Shown: in pieces, positions 1-11,228 of the stretch
How positions within the stretch are numbered: the first letter of the stretch is position 1
Layout: each line of letters begins with the position of its first letter
DNA from: Flammula alnicola
Lineage: Eukaryota; Basidiomycota; Agaricomycetes; Agaricales; Strophariaceae
Direction: 5' to 3'
Assembly (NCBI GenBank): GCA_015499995.1
Contig: JADNRV010000185.1
Coordinates: 1 to 64,000 of the forward strand
DNA: 64,000 nt
Made by a program: the position numbers and the translations under genes
Notes under the pieces: model-generated
Databases searched by the model: none
The model's input: the letters and a program-made list of their open reading frames with translations, nothing else
Told to the model about the DNA's origin: nothing

Positions 1-1874
1 TTGTTGACTCAGAGTGACTCAGCAGAAGAACCCGAGTCATTTGCGTTAAAGATGCTTAGTGCGGGGTGTGTGTGAACTACTAGATAATCAAGTAGTCGCT
101 TTCAATAGACTTTGTAATGTCTATTAGAGAGATACTATCAAATCCGACTTGCTTCACTTTTAAATAACTACTTTACTACACTCAAACACCCAAATCAATG
201 TTTAGTTGACTTAGTTCGTCCAAGGGGAGGATAATAGTTTTATAATATCGATACCTGATAGTAGGTGTGCGATAAAAGAAGGTGTTTAACTATACAACGG
301 CTCAGGCAAGGCCTTAGGCGCGTTTATAGCCAATGGGTCGTTTTAAGTCCAATAGACTTGTGTAAATTCTGGTCTGGTACTCGGAAACTAGTGCTCTATG
401 CACAAACTGCTAACTGATCTCGCTTTGTCTTGTTCTCCAATTGAGAAGATGGCTCTATGCCCTTTAACTTGTCTTTACTTGTCTCAAAAACTATACTTGT
501 GGAAAGAGGCGCGCAGATGTCTGATCCGCCGACACTACAGTCCCTTAACAATGGCCAGAGGCGCGTAGACGCTTTGTCTACCGACACTACAGTCCAGGTC
601 CCCAGATGTCCTTTGACAAAGGGTAGGTTTTGAACAAGTCACTTAGACAGGTTCCTTGGCTTATAACTCTCTTTACTTGTCTTGGCGAATCACTTAGACA
701 CGCGTTCTCGTCTTAACAGTTCGTTTATATCGTTACTTGGTTTCTTTTTATATTATGGGACTCTCGCTTTGAAGCTACTTGGTACTTAGAGGTGAAACAC
801 TTAAGATATAATTCTTAAGTGCTTGTATCTCGTGGGTGGTAAATTGCTTGTATTCTACGGTGTTACAGGGCTGCTTATATACTACTGAGACGATATATTA
901 TTACATAGACGCAATGACGAGAATATAGAGATTTCATGGGCATTTGTGCGCGAGCGGCGGCCTTGTGGAGTACAGTTTCCGTGCGCGTCCGCTCAATCAT
1001 GCCTTTTTGGTTGGATCGGGAGCTCAGATCGTCGTCGGCTCGGCTAACTTAAGCGCCTAAGACTTACTCCTCCTCGACCGCGTGGTATACAGGCTCGTGA
1101 CCTTTCGTTTTCATTGGTATCTTGTCTTGTCATTGGCTATCGACTGACCGGAGCATAGACGCGCTTACATCTCGTCGGAGACGCTCGGGCAATCCTCACC
1201 CGTTCTGTCCGTGATAATCCTCGTGATTAGGGTTGTAACCCTTTGTCCTCCGTACCCGATACTCTGGTACTCTCGGCGTGCATCTGGGATCTCGCTGTGT
1301 CGAGTTATGTACCCCGGAAATCTTCCTGTACCAAGTTATTACCCGATATGGTATGTGTTCCCAATTTGGTATCCCTTTGATCCGAGCTTTGATCGGCGTT
1401 GCTACAGGCGCGTCTATGGGCGTCTGCTTTACCCCGCTGCTCCACTGTCCTCGGTGCCTTCGGCAATGTCACGCGACCTGTCCTGTAGTGTGCCTAGATG
1501 TCCGTTCTTTAATCTAGAGACCCGCGCCCTCGCTGTATAGGCCGGATGGTTAAGATATTACTGAAAGGCGCCTATTCCGTACACTTCATTAGATGTATTG
1601 ACTGTTATCTCAATAGTTACTAATGATAATGTCTTTAATTGACCGCGCATTCCTCGTTATCTTGCATAGTTTCCTCTAGTCCTTAGTAGTCTTGTCATTG
1701 TAATGTCCGGACTTGTAACATTTAGACTACATTGTAAGCTTTACTAAGTGCTAAAAATAGCTCAGGTAAGGAGAATAGTAGTCCGTTCACAGCTAGCCGC
1801 TCGCGGTCTCTTCAGCGTATGTAAGACCATTATACAAAAGGGCTCGATATTTCTCTTCTTTTCATCATCCCACA
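1..1874. other. gene-poor upstream region
   Basis: No gene could be supported here. The plus strand is T-rich with many CTTGT pentamers, and the open frames are short and low in complexity (the Tyr/Pro-rich frame near 1211-1540 has no homology I recognise and no ATG). A degenerate direct repeat is visible at 505-543 and 557-595, both running from AGAGGCGCG to CGACACTACAGTCC. The stretch could be a decayed transposon, but no transposase or reverse transcriptase motif is readable. Confidence 0.4.
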
Positions 1875-3256
1875 ATGGCTCCCGTCGATGACGACTCACC
1901 TAATACTTCTGCTCGATCCATTACATCTGCCCAGTCCCGCCCTCTCCAGAGGGAAGGTGCTGTCTTTCTGCGAACAAATGCAGAGCTGGAGATTGAAGCT
2001 GCCATGCTGCACTCTAGCCCCCCACCAGAACTGTCGACCCTTGGGAAACGACCGCGTCAGGAAGGCGATTCAGCCAACGGTGGAGATACTGAACCCGAGG
2101 ATGATCCTTCGACGACGCCGACACAGTTTCAAGCATTGGTGCCATCAATAAGCAATGTTACCGCGGCGAGTCTACGTTCTGCAACACGCAAGAAGCTGCG
2201 GGCAGAACAACGCGACGAATTGGAAGCGTTCCTGTTGGTGAGTCCCACTGACCGATTGATGTGTTGTTTGACTTGCACGTCTAAACGTCATATGTAGGAC
2301 TCGCCCCTTGGCCGGCAAGCAAAGCTCTTGATTTGTCTCTTGTCAGTGGAGAACAAGGTGGACTCGTTCCAGTCGGCGGCACCACCGTTTCAGGTCTCTG
2401 AAGAGCTCAAAGTATGTCTCTAAGACTTGACCTGTTGCTCATAGCTTAGCTGTTCATAGACCAACATCAGCAACTATGCGCTTGCTGTTCTCCTTTCCGT
2501 CAAGATCAGCGCCTATAAAGGCAACATTCCTCGTAATCATATCTTGGTCTGTCCTTCACCCTTCCTTGAACTTTGCATTGATCACTTTATATAGAATATT
2601 ATTAGCAAATATCGTTTTGATCTGCCACCTAGAATTGAGCACGACTATGCTAGTTGGGAAAAGATAAAAACCCAAGTCAGTTACGCCCTCACCCAACTTC
2701 GATCAAAGATCAAGAAAATTGTACGTGACGCACCAGTGCGAGTACCCTGTTTTACTGACAGGGACCCAACGTTTCCTCTCTTCTTGAACAGATTAATCAG
2801 AGCATCATTTCCAACCAGAACATATTTGCCCTTGCCCAGCAGATCGTCAAAGATACGCCGTGTCGTCCCACCGTCCAGCTTTGCGCCCGAGTGGCAATTA
2901 TGGCAAGTGACGTTTTCTTCTCCTGCCACTGCTCCCGTCTGACATATCTTGACAGCGCAAGGTTCACAGAGAATGTGGGGGCTCTGAGAGGTATTGGAAC
3001 CTGATTGACGACCGCCTTGAGTTTATTCGCAAGACAGCAGACTCCTCCGTCTCTAAAGTCACAAAGTGGGTTATAATCTCTTAGGTTTCCTCACAATCAC
3101 TTACCGATCTGACTCATTAGGGCTTTCAATGCCATCCTCAAGGCTGACCGACAGTTATACGGAGCCGACGAGGACTATGAAATCAAGGATACTTTGCCCG
3201 ATGAATTCCAACAGCGTGTAGACGACGTAGTGTCTGGGAATGTAGTTCCGGAGTGA
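1875..3256 (+). CDS. hypothetical protein, six exons, one frame break
   Basis: Family not recognised. Exons read 1875-2237, 2298-2411, 2460-2546, 2595-2720, 2792-3065 and 3121-3256, with GT-AG introns of 48-71 nt, phase-consistent up to exon 5. The N-terminal 120 residues are Ser/Pro/Gln-rich and acidic (disordered); the rest is a compact, probably helical domain with segments such as SPLGRQAKLLI, VSYALTQLRSKIKKI and LIDDRLEFIRKTADSS, ending in VVSGNVVPE. About 365 residues would result. In exon 5 the frame changes at the G-run 2977-2981: reading on gives an early stop at 3002, whereas two G fewer (or one more) links to the YWNLIDDRLEF frame that continues into exon 6. This is either a real frameshift (recent pseudogene) or a homopolymer sequencing error. 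The ATG lies just after a pyrimidine-rich leader. Confidence 0.6.
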
Positions 3257-3770
3257 TATCAGCACACTGCTGTCACGAGCGCCACATTAGAAGTATTCTC
3301 ATTTTTATATACATACCACCAATAAATATGCACATTGTGCAAGCCTTATGCGTATCATGCGAACCAGACTCAGGAGGCTGTTGGATCCCGGTGAGATATC
3401 ACCTATTAGTGTCAGATATAATTTGCTAGCAATGACGTGGAAACTGCTGTTTGCGAAAGTCTCAGCTTTCATTCAGTGCCAAACCAAATAAACTGCTGAA
3501 AAAATGCATTAACACAACGAGCAAGCCACCAGCTATGCAACATCAAGTACATATCAGTGAGTTCATTTGTCCGACAAGTCGTGCAACACAGGGAGAGGGC
3601 AGACAATTTGATGGATGAGAGGCGGTTAGGTGGTATACTGAATGAGTTCAGCAGCATTGATGGTCCATTAGCACCTACAAGTGACCGAGGTTTCAAATCT
3701 CGTGAACCACCTATTGTATGATGTATTATCACAATCTGACTCCACAGCACAAATATCTGAGTTGAGTATG
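3257..3770. other. intergenic spacer
   Basis: AT-rich 3' region of the upstream hypothetical gene (AATAAA at 3321) leading into the 138-bp tandem array. No gene or RNA was recognised. Confidence 0.4.
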
Positions 3771-3777
3771 ACAGACG

Positions 3778-4420
3778 GCACATTATTTTTTGGGTCTGGA
3801 TAAGGTGTCGGAATTTATGACCATCGTAAGGGGTTACACGCGTTCAGGATCTGACCAGACACAGAGGGGGTACCTGGCTCCAAAGCACACAATCACGGGT
3901 CAACCAAGAGAGACGGCACCTTTTTATTTGGGTCTGGACAAGGTGTCGGAATTCGTGGACAACCCAAAGAATTACACGCGTTCAGGATCTGACCAGACAC
4001 AGAGGGGGTACCTGCCTCAACAGCCTACAATCACGGGTCAGCCAAGAGAGACGGCACCTTTTTATTTGGGTCTGGATAAGGTGTCGGAATTTATGACCAT
4101 CGTAAGGGGTTACACGCGTTCAGGATCTGACCAGACACAGAGGGGGTACCTGGCTCCAAAGCACACAATCACGGGTCAGCCAAGAGAGACGGCACCTTTT
4201 TATTTGGGTCTGGACAAGGTGTAGGAATTCGTGGACAACCCAAAGAATTACACGCGTTCAGGATCTGACCAGACACAGAGGGGGTACCTGCCTCAACAGC
4301 CTACAATCACGGGTCAACTAAGACAGACAGCACATCATTTTTTGGGTCTGGATGAGGTGTCGGAATACATAGACAACCCAAAGAATTACATGCGCTCAGG
4401 ATCTAACCATACAGCGAAAA
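3778..4420. repeat. 138-bp tandem array with alternating A/B units
   Basis: Five units begin at 3792, 3930, 4068, 4206 and 4344 (GGGTCTGGA...), an exact 138-bp spacing. Units 1 and 3 are type A (ATTTATGACCATCG, GGCTCCAAAGCAC); units 2 and 4 are type B (ATTCGTGGACAACC, GCCTCAACAGCC). Same-type units are almost identical, so the last amplification was of a 276-bp A-B dimer. Unit 5 is diverged type B and decays after about 4418. Because 138 is divisible by three, one frame stays open through units 1-3 as a 46-residue peptide repeat (GLDKVSEF...TRSGSDQTQRGYL); it is closed by a TAG in unit 4 (about 4222) where unit 2 has TCG. There is no ATG in that frame, so I treat it as a minisatellite, possibly of coding origin. 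Confidence 0.9.
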
Positions 4421-5425
4421 GTGAGGAATTATTATGCGTGGACAATCCATGGCTCTAAACGTTCGACCCACATCGAACTGGCACCACGGTGTCCAAATTC
4501 CGGGCGTCGACTGGCTGCCAGCATCTGTTCACATTGACTCCATGTTCCAAAAATATGTTGGCACTGTGCAGACTTCACGTGTCCCTCACGTTTTTCCCAA
4601 TTGTGTTTCTCGACTCTCGAGTCACACAGCTGACAGCCGGTGCAGATTTGTTCCTTCTGATGACTGAACGCGCTGGCACCATACGCACACAGTAGCATTG
4701 TTATAGAATAAAATTCACTCTTTATATGCTTGAAATCAAACCAATGACCGAGTGTTTATCAACCAACAACAAGTTGGTTGGCGCAAACCTATCCTAACCT
4801 ATCTCCGGTTGATATTCATCCACGGAAGCAGATTTCTCGGTTTGGTTGATTTCGGCCATTTTAGGATGAAAGTCAATCTAAGGGATTCAACCAATGAGAT
4901 CATAACATTAATCCTAATATCGTTGAATATCATCCTAAGTACAGTTGAATGTAATATGTCGGTAGGTTGAACCTCAGGTTGAATATCATCCTGAGTGAGC
5001 CCCACAGTGGTTGCTCGAATGACGGCATTGCATGCTCAGCGTTCAACGTCAACGTTCATGCTTTGTCTTAGTCATTCACATTACAACTCCAGAAACGCGG
5101 CATTCGTCCTCGGTGCTGTTCGTCTGTTCGTCTGTGGGGACTGGCTAATCCGCGAGTTCGTGAGGACAAAGACAGAACTGACACCGCGTCGTTCTCATCA
5201 CGTCGTCGGATCGTAGATAGCTTCGCACACTCGCACGTAACACGTAGTGAGAAAATGGAATGGATATCTCGTCCGTCTCGATACAAAGTCGCACGTCGTA
5301 AGATAAAGAGCTCCGTCTCCTCGACGCGTCTCGTCTAAGGTAGGCCGCCACGAGGCGCGTGTATCTAATCTAATCTACGAAACCGTGACGTGCTGCTTTC
5401 CACGCGCAGGCGTTCTCCCCGCCCT
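4421..5425. other. intergenic, no supported gene
   Basis: A Cys-rich minus-strand frame (about 4432-4698) and other short frames are visible but lack paralogs or splice structure. TCTAATCTAATC occurs near 5368. Nothing firm is present. Confidence 0.35.
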
Positions 5426-5934
5426 ACACGTCATCTCTTGGATCTATTTGGAGTCCTGACGGACAACGTAAAATCGGAATGTTTGCTACAACTGATTGAC
5501 GCTGTAGTTTCCTCGCATTTAACGTTTTCACTCATGGTCTTATGCCGGGAGGAGTACAGTAGAAATATGATGAAGGGCTTAAATCGGCGGCCCTACGATA
5601 TCCGAAGAAGTGCGTCGACCTTGGATTTAGCGCCATCGATCCCTCTGTCTATCTAGAGTGTTTGCACGATTGTAAACAGCTTAAAATTTGTTGCGACAGG
5701 TAAACTGAGTAGCATAAACATAGTTTCGTTATCGAAATCATACATGGAAAACATGGCATATGCGGCATATAATCGAGATTTAGGAGGCTGAGACGACGAA
5801 CGGTACGAAGAACTTGGAAGGGAGAAACACAAAACATGATGGGGACCCGAGCTGATAAACAACCAGTCAACTCATGTCCTGCGCACAGGACTGTACATGG
5901 TGGCGCCTCTACGTTAAAGGCAGGTAATTATGAG
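5426..5934. repeat. cassette flank, copy 1
   Basis: This stretch is clearly homologous to 7857-8127 joined to 8766-9005 and to nothing in between. Shared landmarks are CACGTCATCTCTT, TTTGGAGTCCTG, GATGAAGGGCTTAAA, GATTGTAAACAGCTTA and GGACTGTACATGGTGGCGCC. It is the spacer that lies 3' of an F-box gene and 3' of the 187-aa gene in the other copy, so it marks an ancestral segmental duplication. Relative to copy 2 it lacks about 40 bp near 5552 and the GH105 relic. Confidence 0.8.
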
Positions 5935-6225
5935 ACAGGATAAACTTGACCCAAAGAACCAAAGAGCTGAAAATGAAATTAGTACGACGCATATGTTTAA
6001 AGTACCGCATATGCGTACCTTGTAGTGACCCCTAGTTCGCTATATTTCGAGTGCCAGTATCTGTAGGTACACCTCCGATGATGTTCCCGAAAAAATCTAT
6101 TGGCCGCGACTATCTGGAATACATGATGGTGTCTTAAAGTTCGCCAATGTCGTGGGCACATTATCTGTTTGTGCGACATCTACGGCCATCATATGATCGA
6201 CACATCAATACTGCTGCCTCAGAAC
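5935..6225 (-). pseudogene. truncated copy of the 187-aa family gene
   Basis: On the minus strand this segment aligns with 9154-9400, the 3' half of exon 1, the intron and the start of exon 2 of the 187-aa gene. The splice donor context (CACTACAAG|GTACGC) and acceptor (TTTTCAG|CTCTTTGGT) are retained, but the upstream half of exon 1 is missing and the reading frame is broken. It lies directly upstream of the F-box gene at 6366, diverging from it. It is best read as the left-over of a cassette duplication. Confidence 0.75.
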
Positions 6226-6270
6226 TGGCAATGTCGGCAGGGAGAAATATCAAAGAAAAATAGCCGCCGT

Positions 6271-6295
6271 CTGAACTGACTTTCGAAGTTCAGTC
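6271..6295 (+). promoter_or_regulatory. conserved 7-bp-arm inverted repeat upstream of F-box gene
   Basis: CTGAACT, a 9-nt spacer and AGTTCAG form a perfect inverted repeat 71 bp before the ATG of the F-box gene at 6366. The same element occurs 61 bp before the ATG of the paralog at 11290, followed in both by CGGAGCCTTAAT. It is absent from the more distant paralog at 20132. It could be an operator or simply conserved because the duplication is young. Confidence 0.4.
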
Positions 6296-6365
6296 GGAGC
6301 CTTAATGGACGTTTCCTTCATGTAGGGGCGGTTGTCTCTTGGTTGTCTCACTCGTCCTACACGCG

Positions 6366-7708
6366 ATGCAAAAGCGAACCCTTCCTGCGGAGGTAACTGA
6401 TAACATCGTCGACGAACTGCGCTCTGCCGGAGACAGGCAATCGCTGTCTTCCATCGCCCTCGCTTCCAGCGTCTTCCTTGCTCGTGCGCAATCTGGCCTA
6501 TTCCGAGTCATCGATCTGAACAAGATACACTGCCTATCTCTTAATTCTAAAAGATACACCAGTTTCAAGGAGCTTCTCGTAGAGTCTCCAAGGATTCGGT
6601 GGCATGTACGCGCCTTACTGATTGGCGATTTCGTCCCCATCTATACTGGTACGGGATTCAGGTGCCCGAAGTCGTCTCATCCTCGTGGCAAAATGTCCAG
6701 GCAGCATTTCCTGGATCTAGAGGCGATAGAGAATTGCTCCCTGGAAAAGGCGGAAGCTTTGGAATCAATTCTTAGCATGCTGCCGCGTGTGGAACATTTT
6801 GCTATCGGTTACCCTGATTCATACCAACTGGAATGGCACACCCTTCCGCCTGCCACTCAGACCGCAATCGCGGCATTTTTCCAGCAGCCTTCGATTACCT
6901 CTATTTCTCTTAGCAGGATTAAGGGTCCCTGTCCTTCCCTGATCGCCGACATCGCTCAACTCTCTCAGCTCACCTCGCTGCACCTCGAAGATATCAGCGT
7001 CGATCTTGAAAACGTGTGTTCCCTCAACGAGCTCATCAACTTGAAATCTGCCCTCACAAGGCTCCGTAAATTCTGGCTCGTCCCACCCGCTTTATATGCC
7101 ACGGCCGGAACGGAGCAAAATTACGTTATGAACAGAGTTGGAAAGGCGATTCTTCAAACGGCCAGAGAATCCCTTGAATATTTTGCATGGCACTCCCTCG
7201 GGGGTGGACACGGTAAGTCTACTTCCGCAGACAGGCCTTGAAGTTTGGATATTCAACGAATGCTATTCGGACAGATCCCATAAACGTCGGCATTCTATGC
7301 AACTTGAAGGTCATCTGCCTGAGGATTGATAGCTTAGTGGATTACTCTGTTGTGATCCGACCTTTAATCGTACAAGTGACACAGGCGGAGCAGGCCACCG
7401 TCGAAGTTATCGAGTTGCGGGCATTCAAACCAATGTCTGGGTCTGAACTCGAAAGGAATATGGTAGACTGGATGGAGTTCGATGAGCTTCTGCAGCACTC
7501 CACCTTCTCAAGGCTCGTCGAGATACGCGTGATTGAGTACTATCTCAGCCATTCTCCCAGCCGGTTCTGTTATCCAGACAACCCGCCGAAGGCCCTTGTT
7601 TATCCGATTTTGTTCCCGAAAAGTCGTGAAAGAGGAGTCAAGGTTAACGTCAGAGAACTGGCTGATTGCGGGGAAATACTTTCCTATGATGGCCTTACCT
7701 GTCTTTAG
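6366..7708 (+). CDS. F-box-like protein (paralog A)
   Basis: Probably a substrate adaptor of an SCF-type ubiquitin ligase. Exons 6366-7212 and 7275-7708 are joined across a 62-nt phase-1 intron (G|GTAAGT...GGACAG|AT) and give 426 residues. The F-box-like segment is N-terminal (LPAEVTDNIVDELRSAGDRQ, then LASSVFLARAQSGLFRVIDL, residues about 6-55), followed by RYTSFKELLVESPRIRWHVR, typical of the expanded Agaricomycete family, and a Leu-rich region with irregular LRR-like repeats (LSQLTSLHLEDI). The start at MQKRTLP is chosen because it is conserved with paralog B. The intron lies just before D-P-I-N-V-G, as in all four F-box genes of this window. No inactivating change is visible. F-box assignment rests on the recognised pattern, not on a profile search; the substrate is unknown. 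Confidence 0.85.
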
Positions 7709-7856
7709 TAGATTTTGTAGGTTGTAATTCTAGGTTATCCCCCTTGCTCGCGATTTATCAGTAGCAGTAATATTACACAACCTGGTCTGTACGTGCTGGT
7801 TGAAAGGTAGAGCGAGATTCGTTCTCGTCGCCGTCAATCTTGGCACTGTTCTTCTG

Positions 7857-8127
7857 CACGTCATCTCTTAGTGGATCTATTTGGAGTCCTGTGATGGACC
7901 AAGGTACAATCGGAATGTTTATTACAACTGATTGACACCATAGTTTTCTCGCATTTAACGTTTTCAGTCACGGTCTTATGCCGGGACATCCATATTACAA
8001 GATGTACTGGAGATGACAGACGTACAGTAGAAATATGATGAAGGGCTTAAACAGCTACAATATCTGAAGAAGTGCGTCGACCTTGGATTTGGCGCCATTG
8101 ATCACTCCGTCTGAGTCTAGAGTGTTG
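7857..8127. repeat. cassette flank, copy 2 (left part)
   Basis: Homologous to 5426-5660. The match stops at TCTAGAGTGTT (about 8127) and resumes at 8766, so the GH105 relic sits inside this copy only. It includes 41 bp (around 7986-8027) missing from copy 1. Confidence 0.75.
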
Positions 8128-8765
8128 GGAATATTCCGTGGCCAGCTCAATTCGCATCCTCGAACCGCGCCAGGCCAGGTCTGGCACAGGGTAAAGTGTC
8201 CTAACCAATTGCTAACCAAGGTGCGCACGCGGAAAGCTAAGCAGTGACATCACCCTTGTGTTTCTCACGGTACAACGCAATCCGTCAGGTTGGTTGGACG
8301 GCATCTACGTGGGCGAAGTATTCTATGCGCAATACACGAAGACGTTCCACCCCGAAAATGAAACAGCTTGGGGTGTGTTTTTCATACTTCCCTTCGAGGA
8401 ACATACTCCCTAGCCGACATCACCCAATAATTTACCCTCATGTTTGAAAACACCATCCAGAATTCCACAGGCGCCCAACAATACCGGGCTCTTGTACCAT
8501 GGGTATGATTTCTCGCCCACGGCCCTCGTCGATGTGCTCGACGTTATTCCACAATATACCCCTGGGTAAGTACAGAAGAAATTTGTCGATCCGGAGTACC
8601 GCACATCCGCGATGCAGGAGATCCAGAGAGTGGTGTGTGTTGGGTTGTGATTACGCAACCTGGTAGGTCGAATTCGAAGAACTATTTTAAGAGCAGCGGG
8701 GGTGCGATATTCGTTTACTCGATGTTGAAAGCGGCGAGACTTGGGCATGTAGAGGATACAGAGAG
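8128..8765 (+). pseudogene. relic of a GH88/GH105-type unsaturated rhamnogalacturonyl hydrolase
   Basis: Three blocks in order recall the GH105 (YteR-like) family, which removes unsaturated uronic acid residues from pectin fragments. Block 1, about 8290-8365, reads GWLDGIYVGEVFYAQYTKTF followed by HPENETAWG. Block 2, about 8421-8560, reads ADITQ-stop-FTLMFENTIQ and, after a frame change, YDFSPTALVDVLDVIPQYTPG-like residues. Block 3, about 8655-8745, reads NYFKSSGGAIFVYSMLKAAR and LGHVE. The region between MFEN and ALVDVLD is far too short, and there is a TAA at about 8426 and several frame changes, so it is not functional. The family call comes from remembered motif similarity (LWLDG.YM.E.FYA, ALVDVLD, NYLESS...FVYA). 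Most of the N-terminus is missing. Confidence 0.65.
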
Positions 8766-9007
8766 TTTTCATGATTGTAAACAGCTTAGAATTTGTTGCG
8801 ACAAACAAACTAAGATAGTTTCATTATAGAATCATACATGGAGACCATGGCATATTCGGCATATAATCAAGATTTAGAAGGCTGAGACGACGAATGGTAG
8901 GAGGAATTTGGAAGGGAGAAACGAACTACATGATCGGGCTGACAAACAACCAGGCAACCCATGTCCTGCGTGCAGGACTGTACATTGTGGCGCCTCTACA
9001 TTAAACG
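8766..9007. repeat. cassette flank, copy 2 (right part)
   Basis: Homologous to about 5665-5934 (GATTGTAAACAGCTTA to GGCGCCTCTAC). It ends at the stop codon of the 187-aa gene, so it is that gene's 3' flank. Confidence 0.75.
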
Positions 9008-9623
9008 TTAAACGCTACGAGAAAGGATGAATGCAGATACAGTCATGTGCCATAGGAAAACACGATTCGTTAGAGCAGCTGATTCGGTGAGAGTGATAGT
9101 AAAGACTCCATTACCCAAGATCTGCATTGATCCATACTCGTCAAGACGAAATGCTCTTCCTCGACCCAAAGGACCAAAGAGCTGAAAATGGAATTAGTGC
9201 GACGCGTATGTTTAAAGTACAGCATATGCGTACCTTGTAGTGACCTGGTTGGTTATCATTCCAACGCCAGTATCCTTTACGTAAATCTCCCATAGTCCCG
9301 AAAGATATCCGAAGGATATTGGCTGTTCTCTCGAACACATGGTAAGGGGAATAGTTCTCCATTGTCATGGGCCCAGTATCCGTTTGCATGACACCTACGT
9401 TCGCCACATAATCGGTGTTAGGATTGAGAAGAATAAAACCACACGGCATCCCAGCGGCACTGTCTTCCACATCGATAAAGGTGTATCTGGGGTGAACTGG
9501 GCCTTGGCCGCCATCAAAGTGCACCCGCAGTATAGTGGCCATATTGCCGCTAAAGTCTGTCCGGACTCGGTAGTAGGCACCGTGTGGAGAGCAAGTGAGT
9601 GTACCAACAAGAAGATGGTTCAT
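9008..9623 (-). CDS. 187-aa protein of unknown family (paralog of 19055-19677)
   Basis: Minus strand, exon 1 9623-9234 (130 codons), a 52-nt phase-0 intron 9233-9182 and exon 2 9181-9008. The product is small, rich in beta-prone residues, without signal peptide or membrane helix. Its paralog at 19055 has the same intron position and length (188 aa) and shares the pattern G-Y-W...Q..Y[KH]-[L/F]..FG/FG, M....G.F.I and VSAF. The general layout (about 190 aa, ending in an aliphatic strand followed by Arg) is reminiscent of fungal tubby-C-like DUF6593 proteins, but I cannot confirm that. A TATA-like TATAAA (reverse complement of 9711-9716) lies 88 bp upstream. It converges on F-box gene A and diverges from F-box gene B; the repeated association is described in the findings. 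Confidence 0.7.
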
Positions 9624-11205
9624 GTTGTTGGAGTAAGCAAGAAAGGATGTAGGCGAACTGGGTGTTAAATCGATGTTGGTGGAGGAGCACCAGGATGAGA
9701 TTGGCCGATATTTATACGTCGAAGAAGGTGGCGCGGGCCTTCAGAGGACGATTTTTTCCAAAGGAAATATTGGGACACCGAGTCACCTCCAGCTAAGACC
9801 CACAAGCCTAAATGAGACTCAACTTACCATCCCAGGCAGACTACCGTTGGCCTTCCACACGGCTATCCCTAATTAAGGCCAAACGCCGTTGAAACAGCTT
9901 TGAATAGGGCACTACCGGGCTACGCCTACCGACAGTACCTACCTATCCATTTTGGCCATGTTCGCCTTTCTGAGACTCCTTGAGGCCTTGAGCTAGCGCC
10001 ACCTCATGTGCATGGCGGATAGACCCCTTCTTATGGTGCAATTGCTCCTGGCTGACTGAATCTTGCCTCCAAGAGTAATAATTTGGGTAAATTACACTGC
10101 CAATATAGAAATATGCTGGAGAATTTTCAATCGAGTTTACAAGACATGACTCGTTGTGTACTCTCGTAAAGCGGACCAAATAACAGATGAGTCAATAGAT
10201 CCCCATTATTTCTGACAGCCGGTGAACCAGTGACGTCGTATGAATTCATTTAGGAAAGGATACGACTGTTTGCTTTTTGAGAGGTTCCAGGAAGGAAGGT
10301 ATTTCTATAATAATGCATGATATTTGTCAAGCTACGGAATCACAAGGTGACTGAAATACTGCGCATTGCCCCTGATATGCCCCGCGATGTGTGATAGACG
10401 TGAAGCTTGTGAAGAGCGAAGGAGAGTGGCGCCTTGTGACGGATGCGCATGCATCAATCTCGATAACGAGATTCCGCACCGATACTAAGTAGGTGCACCC
10501 TTGGCAGGCTGTCGGTCTTCATGGAATTCCATTGCAATTTGCTAGCCACCTCATTTGTGTGACTAGCCTCTTTACAATGGATCAGATATATTTGGTACCC
10601 TCTGCATTCACTTGTCAGATATCTTTTCGGCGCCAGTAGGGCGCTGAGAATAATTCAATGCCGATAGTGTTTTGCCTTAATTAGGGATACTATGCCGAAG
10701 GGCTTTATGGGTCTTAGCTGGATGTGACTTACATATCACCAATATATAGTATCTGACATCCAGTTTGGCGGCTTCCTTTCTCACTTATACTGATACATCA
10801 TTGAGCCTGCTCATTATTTTTTCCTACCTGTGATCCATATCCACTCAATTTGTTTGACATACTGGCAAGGGGTAAGTGAGGCAGACTTTAATTCCTCTCG
10901 CATGGATCTCTTCATAAGGACTTTTCTTTTTTAGACGCCGCGACCAAGCCGCGACAGCTAAACTAGAGCTGCCACTCGTGAAGACGGTTTAAGCTAAATC
11001 CGACCGCCATTCAATAGCTCCTGTGATTTTTTCTAGTGCCGGGATTATACACTGTGATATAAAATTTCTCCTTTGGAATGACACTAAAAGTAGTCCAATC
11101 TGGTCGCTCTCGGGCGCAAGAGCTCGGGAACGTATCAAGCGCCATGCGACGTTGGATTCCGCGCTGTAGACATGGACATATGCACACAGCCAGATCCCTG
11201 GCCAC
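9624..11205. other. intergenic with a shared unidentified relic
   Basis: Minus-strand sequence at about 9943-10100 (QDSVSQEQLHHKKGSIRHAH, then GLKESQKGEHGQNG) aligns at the DNA level with minus-strand 18720-18860 near the other 187/188-aa gene. Both copies lack an obvious start and the second is in a different frame, so they look like the tail of a lost gene. The remainder (10180-11205) shows no supported feature. Confidence 0.35.
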
Positions 11206-11228
11206 CTGAACTGACTTTCAAGGTTCAG
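11206..11228 (+). promoter_or_regulatory. conserved inverted repeat upstream of F-box gene B
   Basis: Same element as at 6271-6295: CTGAACT, spacer, GGTTCAG. The single arm change leaves a G-T pair. It is 61 bp upstream of the ATG at 11290. Confidence 0.35.

Noticed and set aside
1224..1243. TTAGGG-like motif followed by its complement (ATTAGGGTTGTAACCC)
   Set aside because: Single copy, not an array, so it is not telomeric.
4432..4698. Cys-rich minus-strand frame (CTGCQLCDS...) resembling a zinc finger
   Set aside because: No complete recognised finger spacing, no paralog, and the region overlaps another open frame on the plus strand.
5368..5380. TCTAATCTAATC repeats here and near 22823, 36697 and 51362
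   Set aside because: Short dispersed microsatellite-like motif; no associated structure seen.
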